Shown here piece after piece: positions 1 through 8,426 of a stretch of 64,000 nt of DNA. Position numbers and translations under genes: made by a program. Source of the DNA: Olivibacter jilunii (GTDB lineage Bacteria > Bacteroidota > Bacteroidia > Sphingobacteriales > Sphingobacteriaceae); contig NZ_LR027849.1 of assembly GCF_900607235.1 (NCBI RefSeq), forward strand, positions 1,203,231-1,267,230, read 5' to 3'. The notes beneath the pieces are model-generated. The model ran no database searches, was not told the DNA's origin, and saw only the letters and a list, made by a program, of their open reading frames with translations. How positions within the stretch are numbered: the stretch's first letter is position 1; every line of letters begins with the position of its first letter.

Positions 1-2853
1 CAAAAAAAGACTTTTTCCGATCGTTTAATGTATAAATTACAACGGTTTTATACTCCTTTATTAAAAAAAGCATTAAGAGCACCCTATTGGATTCTATCAT
101 TTACCTTGTTGCTTTTTGGAGGAAGTGCATACCTATTCTCAAGAATGGGAGCAGAATTCATTCCGCAACTAAAAGAAGGTGACTTTGCTTTTCAGTGTGT
201 ACTTCCACAAGGTGCGTCACTTTCACAGAGTATCGAAACGTCGATGAAGGCCGCTAAAATTCTCAAAACTTTCGATGAAGTAAAAATGGTGGTTGGAAAA
301 ACGGGTTCTGCTGAAGTCCCAACCGATCCAATGCCACCTGAAGCAACCGATCTCATGGTTATTCTAAAGAATCAATCAGAATGGAAAAGCGACCGCAGTT
401 ATGAGCAGCTTGCTACCGATATGGAGAAGGCGTTAAATTTACTACCAGGCGTGTATATCGAAGCCAATCAGCCCATACAAATGCGCTTTAACGAGTTAAT
501 GACGGGTATTCGGCAAGATGTGGCAATCAAAATTTTTGGCGAGAACTTAGATTCGCTTGCGACTTATGCTGATAAGGTGACAACTTCAATCGCCACCGTT
601 CGCGGAGCTTCCGGTGTATTACCCGAGCCCATCAGTGGATTACCGCAAATTACAGTAACCTATAATTATGACCAACTTGCAAACTACGGTACAACCATCA
701 AAGCACTAAACACAGCACTAAATACGGCTTTCGCCGGTGCAATTGCCGGTGTAATTTATGAAAATGAAAGGCGGTTTGATTTAGTTTTACGCTTAGATAG
801 TACTGTTAAAAACAATATTGACGATGTTCGTAATTTGCTCGTGCCGATTTCAAATGGTGAACAAGTTGCACTTTCTCAACTGGCAAATATCGAGTTTAAA
901 GATGGCCCCGCGCAAATTAGTCGCGACGATGCAAAAAGACGTATAGTAGTCGGTTTCAATATTGTAGGTCGTGACGTCCAAAGTGTTGTTGACGACATCA
1001 AAAATAAAATTGATGAAGAAGTAAAATTACCGGATGGTTACTTTTATACCTTTGGAGGTCAGTTTGAGAATCTGCAAGAAGCAAAATCGAGACTACTCAT
1101 CGCAGTACCCCTAGCTTTGTTGCTAATTTTCGTTTTACTGTTCTTTACATTCCGCTCGACGAAAGAATCCGTATTAATATTTACCGCCATCCCGATGTCG
1201 GCTATCGGTGGAATAATCGCTCTAAAGCTTCGTGATATGCCATTTAGCATTTCAGCCGGCGTCGGCTTTATTGCTTTGTTCGGCGTAGCCGTATTGAATG
1301 GTATCGTATTGATTAGTACATTCAATCAGTTGAAAAAAGCAGGACAGGGAAACATCCTACGCCGTATTCTTGAAGGATCACTCACCAGGCTGAGACCTGT
1401 TTTGATGACAGCAACAGCGGCGTCCCTCGGGTTTCTACCTATGGCTATATCCTCCGGTTCCGGAGCTGAAGTTCAGAAGCCATTGGCCACCGTTGTCATA
1501 GGAGGTTTAGTAACCGCGACACTCCTTACCTTATTTGTTTTGCCGATACTTTATTTTCTTTTCTACTCTTTCAAACTTAGGAGTCCTAAACGCTTGATCC
1601 GAATGATTTCCTTAGCGCTAGTACTGCTTACCGAACCTTCCCTTATCGTTTCCGCTCAAAATCAACAAGACATGATCCAAGGCAGAATTAGCTTAGACGA
1701 AGCCATAAACATGGCCTTGAAAAACAATCCTGGACTTAAAGAAGCTGATGTAAATCGGCTTAGACAGAAAGCTTTGGAAAAAAGCGCTTTTGATCCGGCC
1801 AACATAGATATTTCGGCAGCGCAATCTCCTTTAGAAGGCGCCAGTCCGGACAACAACATAGGTATTGGTCAAACATTCAGCTTCCCAACGGTATACGGTG
1901 CTAAAAGACAACTGTTAGAAGAACAAACCACATTAGCGGCAACAAGTCTAACAGTAAGTAAGAACGACCTTATACGTGACGTGCGTATCGCTTTTGCTAA
2001 TCTCGTTTATGCCAATCAATCACTCAAGCTCCGGACAAAACAGGATAGCATCTTGAATGAATTTCTCAAAATCGCCGAACTGCGTTATAATACAGGAGAA
2101 ACTTCGAAGACCGAGTTACTGATTGCATCCAATCGTTATCGACAGCTTCAATTACAACAGCAACAGGCAGGCGCTGCTAAAATAGCTGCTTTGCAGGAGT
2201 TGATGCGTTTGCTTAATGTATCCGAACCATACGATATAAAAGAGCAAGAAGATTATAAATTAAGTATTTTATCAACAACAGATAGTGTCGCACTTAAAAA
2301 TAACCCGCTGCTATCTTTTGCTAATCAACAAATCCGCGTAGCGGAAGAATCGGTCAAGGTACAGAAATCGGCTTTTTTACCGGATATCACTGTTGGCTAT
2401 CAACAGCAACTCATTCTTCAGGGATGGAATCCGGAAGGAATAAACAAATCATACGGACAAAGAACTAAAATAGCTGGTGTTTCTCTAGGGGTCGCAGTAC
2501 CTCTATTTAATTTAGCCGCACAAAAAGCGAAAGTAAAAGCTTCTCTACTGGCAACCAAAGCTGCTGAATACGCATATGAGCAGACCTTCAATAATTTAAA
2601 AACGACTTTTATGCAACAATTAAGTTATTACCGACCGTTACAGGCTGCCCTTATATTTTATGAAGATAGTGGACTGCAAGAAGCGGACGAATTGATCGCC
2701 TCTTCGAGATTAGGATATAGAAAAGGTGAGATTGACTACGTAGCTTATACACAAAGTATAGAACAAGCTTTTAATACCCACCTCCAATACCTTGAAACAC
2801 TTAATCGGTATAATCAGGTGGTAGCCACTATAAATTATCTAACCGGGAAATAA
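1..2853 (+). CDS. Heavy-metal efflux RND pump fused to TolC-like outer membrane protein (3' part)
   Basis: The frame is open from base 1, so the gene begins left of the window; 950 residues are visible. The first ~530 residues are the C-terminal half of a CzcA/CusA-type (HME-RND) inner membrane pump: a periplasmic porter region followed by a block of membrane helices including GVAVLNGIVLI. After the last pump helix comes a basic, hydrophobic stretch ending SLIVSAQ, which looks like a signal sequence, and then a TolC/CzcC-type outer membrane factor with long coiled-coil helices (AAQQQAGAAK-like Q/A/L-rich segments) to the stop. CzcA-TolC fusions are known in Bacteroidota. It would export a divalent or monovalent metal ion across both membranes with the adaptor encoded 30 bases downstream. 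Which metal cannot be told because the substrate-defining residues lie partly outside the window. Confidence 0.9.
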   Translation, partial: QKKTFSDRLMYKLQRFYTPLLKKALRAPYWILSFTLLLFGGSAYLFSRMGAEFIPQLKEGDFAFQCVLPQGASLSQSIETSMKAAKILKTFDEVKMVVGKTGSAEVPTDPMPPEATDLMVILKNQSEWKSDRSYEQLATDMEKALNLLPGVYIEANQPIQMRFNELMTGIRQDVAIKIFGENLDSLATYADKVTTSIATVRGASGVLPEPISGLPQITVTYNYDQLANYGTTIKALNTALNTAFAGAIAGVIYENERRFDLVLRLDSTVKNNIDDVRNLLVPISNGEQVALSQLANIEFKDGPAQISRDDAKRRIVVGFNIVGRDVQSVVDDIKNKIDEEVKLPDGYFYTFGGQFENLQEAKSRLLIAVPLALLLIFVLLFFTFRSTKESVLIFTAIPMSAIGGIIALKLRDMPFSISAGVGFIALFGVAVLNGIVLISTFNQLKKAGQGNILRRILEGSLTRLRPVLMTATAASLGFLPMAISSGSGAEVQKPLATVVIGGLVTATLLTLFVLPILYFLFYSFKLRSPKRLIRMISLALVLLTEPSLIVSAQNQQDMIQGRISLDEAINMALKNNPGLKEADVNRLRQKALEKSAFDPANIDISAAQSPLEGASPDNNIGIGQTFSFPTVYGAKRQLLEEQTTLAATSLTVSKNDLIRDVRIAFANLVYANQSLKLRTKQDSILNEFLKIAELRYNTGETSKTELLIASNRYRQLQLQQQQAGAAKIAALQELMRLLNVSEPYDIKEQEDYKLSILSTTDSVALKNNPLLSFANQQIRVAEESVKVQKSAFLPDITVGYQQQLILQGWNPEGINKSYGQRTKIAGVSLGVAVPLFNLAAQKAKVKASLLATKAAEYAYEQTFNNLKTTFMQQLSYYRPLQAALIFYEDSGLQEADELIASSRLGYRKGEIDYVAYTQSIEQAFNTHLQYLETLNRYNQVVATINYLTGK

Positions 2854-2883
2854 CCATACCAGCATAGCTCAAAAAAACAAAAA

Positions 2884-4095
2884 ATGAAAAGAATAAAATT
2901 ATGGGGATGCGTTTGTGCCATCCTGTTGAATTTATCCTGTCAGTCAAATCGCTCAAATAAAGCATCAACCAATTCTTTCCGCACCGAAACGGCAGAAAAC
3001 ACCGCAAAAGAGGCTAAAACGTTCGACTTGCTCAGTATTCGCGAAGATCAACTCAAGGCCATCGATGCTACCTTAGGTTATATTGAAAAAAAGGATCTAA
3101 AAAACGGCTTGCAAGCTGTGGGTTTTGTTCGGGTACACAATCAAGATAAAGCCTCCATATCGTCGTTATATGGAGGTAAAATACAATCCTTATATATTTC
3201 TCCCGGCTCTGTTGTAAAGAAAGGACAACTAATCGCTACGCTGCTTAATCCGGAAATTATCGTATTGCAAGAGGAGTATCTGACATTAAAAAACAGCATC
3301 GAGCTTACAAAGATCGAATTAAATAGACAAGAGGAACTCATGAGAGGAAATGCCGGTGCATTAAAGAATTACCAAAACATAAAAGCGCAGCTTGCCCAAC
3401 AACAAATCCGACTCGCATCTATCCGGAAACAGCTAAGTTTGGCCGGCATAGATGCCCCGAAACTAAGCGTAGAAAACATAAGAGAAAGCCTATCGGTAAC
3501 AGCTCCAATGGCCGGCACTGTTGCCAGTGTTGAAATGGGGCTTGGTGCCAGTGCTGATGCAGGGATGATTATTGCACGCATTGTGAATAATGAGGAAGTA
3601 GATCTCGATCTGTATGTTTATGAGAAAGATTTGGAGAAAGTAAAAATAGGGCAGGAAATCACATTCAGCCTTTCAAATAATCCCAACAAAGAGGGCAAAG
3701 CAATTGTCGATAAAGTAGGAAGTTCTTTCGAAGGAGAAAATAAAGCGGTTGCCGTGCATGCACGAATAGTAGGCAATCGGAATGGGTTCATAGACGGAAT
3801 GGGTGTAAATGCGATACTGAGCATCGGAAATACCACGGTTAACGCGATTGCTAATGACGGAATTGCTCAGAAAGAGGGTAACAGTTATATATTTTACGTT
3901 AACGAAGAAAAGATCAACACAGACAAAGAAAAAGAATATCTCTTCAAACGTATTCGAATAAAAAAGGGTGCAAGCTCGCTCGGCTACACCGAAATTATCC
4001 CAATCGATGTATTACCTGACAGTGTTAAAGTCGCCACATCCTGCGCGGTATTCATTCAAGCCAAAATGGACGGCGGCAATCAGCATGGTCATTAA
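2884..4095 (+). CDS. Efflux RND periplasmic adaptor lipoprotein (CzcB/CusB-like)
   Basis: 403 residues. The N-terminus has a lipoprotein signal with lipobox LNLSC (Cys19). A biotinyl-lipoyl-like half-motif (PGSVVKKGQLIATL, ~100-115) is followed by a coiled-coil hairpin (~125-180), the second lipoyl half (VTAPMAGTVASVE) and a beta-barrel domain, the order of a membrane fusion protein. The last residues are His-rich (GGNQHGH), a possible metal-binding tail. It would bridge the inner-membrane pump and the TolC part of the fused protein upstream. The gene sits 30 bases after that pump gene and 52 bases before the P-type ATPase, so the three are probably one metal-resistance operon. Confidence 0.92.
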   Translation: MKRIKLWGCVCAILLNLSCQSNRSNKASTNSFRTETAENTAKEAKTFDLLSIREDQLKAIDATLGYIEKKDLKNGLQAVGFVRVHNQDKASISSLYGGKIQSLYISPGSVVKKGQLIATLLNPEIIVLQEEYLTLKNSIELTKIELNRQEELMRGNAGALKNYQNIKAQLAQQQIRLASIRKQLSLAGIDAPKLSVENIRESLSVTAPMAGTVASVEMGLGASADAGMIIARIVNNEEVDLDLYVYEKDLEKVKIGQEITFSLSNNPNKEGKAIVDKVGSSFEGENKAVAVHARIVGNRNGFIDGMGVNAILSIGNTTVNAIANDGIAQKEGNSYIFYVNEEKINTDKEKEYLFKRIRIKKGASSLGYTEIIPIDVLPDSVKVATSCAVFIQAKMDGGNQHGH

Positions 4096-4147
4096 CAATG
4101 ATTATGAACAAGGGCATCTAATTTTTTTATTTATTAATTTTATTATT

Positions 4148-6103
4148 ATGAAAGAACAGCATAAAGAGCAGCACAATACCGGTTTTTTTTCCAATATGGA
4201 GCTCGTATTTGCGCTGCTTTCGGGGCTCGCTTTGGGCATCGGCTATTTACTATCAATAAACAACGAAACATTCATGGCATTGGCAGCCTCTATTTTGGCC
4301 TATTTTTTTGGCGGGTTTTTCACATTAAAAGAAGCAATCAAAACCATAGCGAAAGGAGCTTTCGAGATTGATTTTCTCATGTTTGCCGCAGCAGTTGGAG
4401 CAGCTATATTAGGAAAATGGTCAGAAGGCGGCCTGTTACTTTTTCTATTCAGTCTTGGTCATGCTTTAGAACACTATGCACTCGGTAAAGCACGTAAATC
4501 GATACAAGCATTGACGGATTTAGCCCCGCCGACCGCCCTGTTACTGCAAGCAGGCAAGGAAGTGGAGATCAAAATAGAAGAATTGCAATTAGGGGATACT
4601 ATACGTATAAAACCGAATAGCAAAGTTCCGGCAGACGGGGTTGTCGTAAGAGGTGAGGGGACTGTTAACCAGGCACCAATTACAGGTGAAAGTATTCCGG
4701 TAGATAAAATGGCCATTGATGACCCTACGAGAGATTATTCCAAAGTTAAGAAGATAGATCAAAAAAACCGGGTGTTTGCGGGCACTATCAACGGAAACCG
4801 AGTGCTAGAGGTCCAGGTAACAAAAGAGGCGAAAGATTCGACCATTGCACGATTAATACATATGGTTAATGAAGTAGAAGAACAAAAGTCGCCTACCCAA
4901 TTATTGACCGATAAATTTCAGCGATATTTTGTTCCGGCCGTTCTTTTATTAGTGATCCTACTATGTTTCGCGTTTTTAATTGTTGATGAAACATTCAACG
5001 AAAGTTTTTATCGGGCCATATCAGTTCTGGTAGCGGCGAGCCCATGCGCCTCAGCTATTTCTACACCGAGTGCTGTATTAAGTGGTGTAGCCCGTGCAGC
5101 TAAAGGAGGAGTTTTGATCAAAGGAGGTAGGCCACTTGAAGATTTGGGTATATTAGATGCCGTAGCTTTCGATAAAACAGGGACTTTGACAGAAGGCAAG
5201 CCAAAGTTAGCTGAACTAATCATATTCGACGGAGTTGATAAGCAAGAATTTTATTCCACAGTTCTAGCTGTCGAACAGCAAAGCGATCACCCTTTAGCTC
5301 AGGCAATCGTTAACGGCATTAATGAAATCGTTGAACCTAATAGGATAAGTGAGGCTATCGATATAGAAAGTGTTACGGGTAAAGGCGTGAAAGGTACGAT
5401 CGACAACAGTTTAGTTTTGATAGGGAATAAGGCTCTTTTCTCAAGTGACGACGGGAATCTTCCACAGGATTATAAAGAACAAGTGGAGACATTAGAAGCA
5501 GAAGGAAAAACGGTGATGTTAGTTAAAAAAGGGAAAGATTTTCTCGGAATTATTTCTGTAATGGACAAACCCCGAGTAGGCGCAAAAGAAACACTCGCAG
5601 CGCTCCGAAAGCTTGGCATTCGACGAATGATCATGTTAACGGGCGATAATCAACAGGTTGCAAATTCTATTGCAAAGGAGATCGGATTAACAGACGCGTT
5701 CGGTGATTTAATGCCTGAAGATAAGGTAAGAGCCGTTAAACAACTCACAGACAAAGAAGGCAAGGTAGCCATGGTGGGCGACGGGGTGAACGATGCCCCC
5801 GCCATGGTAAAAAGTACGGTTGGAATCGCAATGGGAGCGGCGGGTTCGGACGTTGCACTGGAGACAGCAGATATAGCCTTGATGGCGGACAAGTTAGAAA
5901 ACCTGCCTTTTGCGATCGGCCTAAGCCGTAAGTCGAAAGCAATTATTCGTCAGAATTTGTGGATAAGCTTAGGAGTAGTCGTGCTTCTCATTCCGCTAAC
6001 TATGTTCGAGCTTGCCTCCATTGGCCCGGCTATTTTCGCTCATGAAGGCTCTACCTTGGTGGTCGTTCTTAATGCGTTGAGATTATTGGCTTATAAAAAT
6101 TAA
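4148..6103 (+). CDS. P1B-type heavy metal ATPase of the SPC/HEGST (P1B-4) class
   Basis: Start set at ATG 4148 (651 residues). A longer frame from 3968 would overlap the adaptor gene by 128 bases and add residues unlike the family. Motifs seen: TGES (179-182, actuator), SPC (298-300, in the ion-path helix), DKTGTLTEG (phosphorylated Asp342), MVGDGVND near residue 540 and HEGST (632-636) in the last helix. SPC plus HEGST define the P1B-4 subgroup, whose studied members move Co2+, Fe2+ or Zn2+ rather than Cu+. There is no N-terminal metal-binding domain, only a short His-containing lead (KEQHKEQHN). It would pump metal from cytoplasm to periplasm, handing it to the RND system encoded just upstream. 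Class assignment is firm; substrate is inference. Confidence 0.93.
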   Translation: MKEQHKEQHNTGFFSNMELVFALLSGLALGIGYLLSINNETFMALAASILAYFFGGFFTLKEAIKTIAKGAFEIDFLMFAAAVGAAILGKWSEGGLLLFLFSLGHALEHYALGKARKSIQALTDLAPPTALLLQAGKEVEIKIEELQLGDTIRIKPNSKVPADGVVVRGEGTVNQAPITGESIPVDKMAIDDPTRDYSKVKKIDQKNRVFAGTINGNRVLEVQVTKEAKDSTIARLIHMVNEVEEQKSPTQLLTDKFQRYFVPAVLLLVILLCFAFLIVDETFNESFYRAISVLVAASPCASAISTPSAVLSGVARAAKGGVLIKGGRPLEDLGILDAVAFDKTGTLTEGKPKLAELIIFDGVDKQEFYSTVLAVEQQSDHPLAQAIVNGINEIVEPNRISEAIDIESVTGKGVKGTIDNSLVLIGNKALFSSDDGNLPQDYKEQVETLEAEGKTVMLVKKGKDFLGIISVMDKPRVGAKETLAALRKLGIRRMIMLTGDNQQVANSIAKEIGLTDAFGDLMPEDKVRAVKQLTDKEGKVAMVGDGVNDAPAMVKSTVGIAMGAAGSDVALETADIALMADKLENLPFAIGLSRKSKAIIRQNLWISLGVVVLLIPLTMFELASIGPAIFAHEGSTLVVVLNALRLLAYKN

Positions 6104-6110
6104 AACAGGG

Positions 6111-6206
6111 GGAACGTCTATAAGTTGCATTTTCGTCGCGCATTGAATGGAATGATTTGAAACGCTAGAATCGGGATGATAATGAAGCAATACGCCTAGA
6201 CGTTCC
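6111..6206. repeat. Inverted repeat between convergent genes
   Basis: A perfect 10-bp inverted repeat, GGAACGTCTA (6111-6120) and TAGACGTTCC (6197-6206), brackets 76 bases between the end of the ATPase gene and the end of the DUF3307 gene. There is no U-tract, so it is not a classical terminator, and no coding capacity inside. It could be a stem closing a structured RNA or the ends of a tiny repeat element. Confidence 0.5.
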
Positions 6207-6208
6207 TC

Positions 6209-6919
6209 TTATCCAAACCAACCGTAATAAAACAAGCCAATCACGACAGCAATACCAAAGCTTAGTAATGTACCTATTAACACATATTCAGTCAGTCTTC
6301 TGTCATCACCTTGCTTCAAGTCGCCGAATCTGAAAATTGATTTAGCGGCCAATAAAAAACCAACCGCGTCGAACTTTCCTACGATAATGAAGACAAAAAT
6401 CAATAATCGCTCCAAATAACCAATCCACTTCCCCGCATTCTGCAATGAACTGTCAACCCTTCCGTCCTCTTGAGGTGTCCATTTAGAAATAGCCGTTTTA
6501 ATAAGTATTGAACATGGTTTTGTGAGAAATAGCAGGCAAAAGTATAGGACCAGTTTTTCCGCATCGAACAGCTTGTCCAAAGAGGGTATCTCCACACTTT
6601 CAGCCATTATAACGGCCGCAGCAATAATTGAAACATGAAAGATCTGGTCAACAATTAGCGCCTCCACCTGCCATTTCTTTTGTTGAAAATATAGTTTCGC
6701 CAAATCGATTAAATAATGTGTCAATCCAATGAAAACAGCATAAGGCCAAAATTGGATATCCCAAGCCATCAACCATGCCAAACCGATATGAAGCAAACAA
6801 TGGTAGTAGAGGTAAGGGGATTTTACTTTCTTATGTTCTTTTGACTTTACGCCTTTATCACTTTGTATAAAGAAGTCGCCTATCAAGTGGGCCAATAACA
6901 ACCTTAAAAACAGCTCCAT
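6209..6919 (-). CDS. DUF3307 family membrane protein
   Basis: 236 residues with several hydrophobic segments and the DUF3307 N-terminal signature LLAHLIGDFFIQSD followed by a His-rich helix (YYHCLLHIGLAW). The function of DUF3307 is not known. The gene lies 9 bases downstream of the SatD-like regulator gene on the same strand. DUF3307 and SatD proteins are commonly encoded together, so the regulator probably controls this membrane protein. Start is ATG at 6919. A role in envelope or stress physiology is a guess. Confidence 0.8.
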   Translation of the reverse strand: MELFLRLLLAHLIGDFFIQSDKGVKSKEHKKVKSPYLYYHCLLHIGLAWLMAWDIQFWPYAVFIGLTHYLIDLAKLYFQQKKWQVEALIVDQIFHVSIIAAAVIMAESVEIPSLDKLFDAEKLVLYFCLLFLTKPCSILIKTAISKWTPQEDGRVDSSLQNAGKWIGYLERLLIFVFIIVGKFDAVGFLLAAKSIFRFGDLKQGDDRRLTEYVLIGTLLSFGIAVVIGLFYYGWFG

Positions 6920-6928
6920 TTTAAGTTA

Positions 6929-7540
6929 TTAAATTGATTTCAGTCTTTTTTCAAACAATTCAATGAGATCCCTAATTTCCGCAAGATAGGCACGATTAAA
7001 CCGTTCACTTACCGACGACTGGCTTATTCCCAAAATTTCACCCAATTCCTTTTGTGATAAGCTCGGATGATCAAAAACCGTTTGTACCAACATAGCCGAA
7101 TTTGGTGTCCAATTATCGATGAAGGTAAGGGCAAGCCTGAAAAACAAATTGAAATCTTCATTAAAAGTATTGTTCCCGGTTCGAATGGCCAAAGTTTGTT
7201 TATTTTTTTTAAGTAATTCAAATTGTTCGCCCGAGAAAAGATAGGCATCACCATATGATTCGGTGACACGCTCTCCTGTAAAGCTTTTCGCTCCAACACC
7301 TATTGATATTCGAGCGTCTAAGTCCTTTACGGTCTTTAAGCTCGCTTTTAAGTACAAAGCGCTATGCAAGGCATTTACTGGATTTGATAGTTCCAGCTGA
7401 AAACTATCGCCTCTAAAGATTTCCCAGTCTGTATCACTTTCAGTCACCTTGGAAAGACTTTCCTTTAACAGATCATTCCATTCTCTCGCAGATTTCGCCT
7501 TTCTTGAATTGATTATATCTCCTGTTAGTACCGCTATCAT
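6929..7540 (-). CDS. SatD-like transcriptional regulator
   Basis: 203 residues from ATG 7540. A frame three codons longer begins with TTG at 7549, which lies inside the operator palindrome, so the ATG is preferred. The N-terminus begins MIAVLTGDIINSR, typical of SatD family proteins, and the C-terminal quarter holds a helix-turn-helix (LSQKELGEILGISQSSVSERFNRA) like those of MarR/sigma-type DNA-binding domains. The middle part contains a cyclase-like fold remnant (RGDSFQLE, RISIGVGAKS), again usual for the family. Directly upstream are three alternating half-sites that would let the protein control its own operon. The only clear partner is the DUF3307 gene downstream. Confidence 0.78.
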   Translation of the reverse strand: MIAVLTGDIINSRKAKSAREWNDLLKESLSKVTESDTDWEIFRGDSFQLELSNPVNALHSALYLKASLKTVKDLDARISIGVGAKSFTGERVTESYGDAYLFSGEQFELLKKNKQTLAIRTGNNTFNEDFNLFFRLALTFIDNWTPNSAMLVQTVFDHPSLSQKELGEILGISQSSVSERFNRAYLAEIRDLIELFEKRLKSI

Positions 7541-7547
7541 AAGCAGC

Positions 7548-7583
7548 AATATCGGACAAAAATCCGATATTAAAAAATATCGG
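7548..7583. promoter_or_regulatory. Triple half-site operator upstream of the SatD-like gene
   Basis: Three copies of AATATCGG in alternating orientation: AATATCGGA (7548-7556), TCCGATATT (7563-7571) and AATATCGG (7576-7583). They form two overlapping dyads with spacers of 6 and 4 bases. The block sits immediately before the regulator's ATG on one side and about 30 bases before the -7-like box of the lipoprotein gene on the other, so it may act on both. Confidence 0.65.
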
Positions 7584-7641
7584 CTAAATAATCTATAAAA
7601 ATCGTTAAAACCTATATTTTTACATGATAAAACTATATAAA

Positions 7642-8163
7642 ATGAAGACTTTCAAAATCTTATTTTTATTTTCTGCAGCACTTATAGTATGCGCCTGTAA
7701 TAAAATATCGTTAACAAAGGAAGAGGCGTACAAGCTCATTGAGCAGCATAGAAAATATCCGCAGATTCAGAGCTATCAAATTTATACGAAAGATGCCGAA
7801 GACGGACGTCGAGTGTTAGATGCCGGTTTGGAAAAAGATGGATTGGTACAGGTAGAACGCAATCATAAAACAGGAGAGAATCAAAAGGCTATTATTCGTT
7901 TTACTGACAAAGCAAGTGAGCTCTTATTGCCTCCCGATAAAGGGCAGTTAAGCTCTGTCCAGAAGGTAAAAATCGCAGAGGAGGTACTTGATTCGGTTGT
8001 GTCGGTACAAGTCAGCGAACAACAAAAAACCGCCCTTGTTACCTTTACAACCAAGTATATAAATGTTAATCCCTTTTCAAAGTTAGATAAAAAAGACTAT
8101 AGCCAAATAAAAAAGCATGAAGCTAAACTGAGCCTAACCAAGGATGGTTGGACTGTGCAATGA
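7642..8163 (+). CDS. Putative lipoprotein of unknown function
   Basis: 173 residues from ATG 7642. An upstream ATG at 7624 lies within about 5 bases of the -7-like box TATATTTT (7613-7620), so it would sit at or before the transcription start; the second ATG also gives a standard lipoprotein signal ending VCAC. The mature part is hydrophilic, mixed Lys/Glu, with no domain I recognise. It is divergent from the SatD-like gene and shares its operator region, which suggests common regulation. Attachment to the inner face of the outer membrane or to the inner membrane cannot be decided from sequence. Confidence 0.75.
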   Translation: MKTFKILFLFSAALIVCACNKISLTKEEAYKLIEQHRKYPQIQSYQIYTKDAEDGRRVLDAGLEKDGLVQVERNHKTGENQKAIIRFTDKASELLLPPDKGQLSSVQKVKIAEEVLDSVVSVQVSEQQKTALVTFTTKYINVNPFSKLDKKDYSQIKKHEAKLSLTKDGWTVQ

Positions 8164-8319
8164 TTACCGGATTAGCTACAATTATTAACTATTAAGATAT
8201 TGTTAAACAAAAGATCAATAGAATTAAAAAAGAATGGCGACAAAGGGCATATCAGAAGACAATATTTTATAAATATGAAAAAAACAATAGAATTATGAAA
8301 CACTTCTAGACTTTCTCAG

Positions 8320-8403
8320 TATATTTGCAATCCTATGTCTAGGCCATCCGGCCGCTTTTTTTAATAATAACAAAGGCCTCCAATCTCCCTGGAGGCCTTT
8401 TTA
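8320..8403 (+). ncRNA. Candidate small RNA with promoter and terminator
   Basis: An exact -7 box TATATTTG (8320-8327) is followed by about 70 bases and a strong hairpin AAAGGCCTCC / GGAGGCCTTT (8372-8381, 8391-8400) ending in U residues. A smaller GGCC-atcc-GGCC hairpin with a T-run lies at 8342-8360. The only frame inside is a 9-codon one starting at 8334. The expected transcript would be about 8333-8403. The terminator could instead serve the convergent tcdA gene, so the RNA is only a candidate. Confidence 0.4.
8372..8402. terminator. Bidirectional hairpin terminator near tcdA
   Basis: Perfect 10-bp stem AAAGGCCTCC / GGAGGCCTTT with a 9-base loop, flanked by A residues on the left and T residues on the right, so it can end transcription from either side. 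It lies 25 bases past the tcdA stop codon. Confidence 0.75.
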
Positions 8404-8426
8404 CTTATAAAGAAATAAGAAAAAAA

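Noticed and set aside
1..2853. Possible frameshift or misassembly joining a pump and an outer membrane protein
   Set aside because: The frame is continuous, the junction has a sensible membrane-signal segment, and CzcA-TolC fusions are known in Bacteroidota.
3968..4147. Extended N-terminus of the P-type ATPase
   Set aside because: Overlaps the adaptor gene and does not resemble a metal-binding domain; the ATG at 4148 gives the usual family length.
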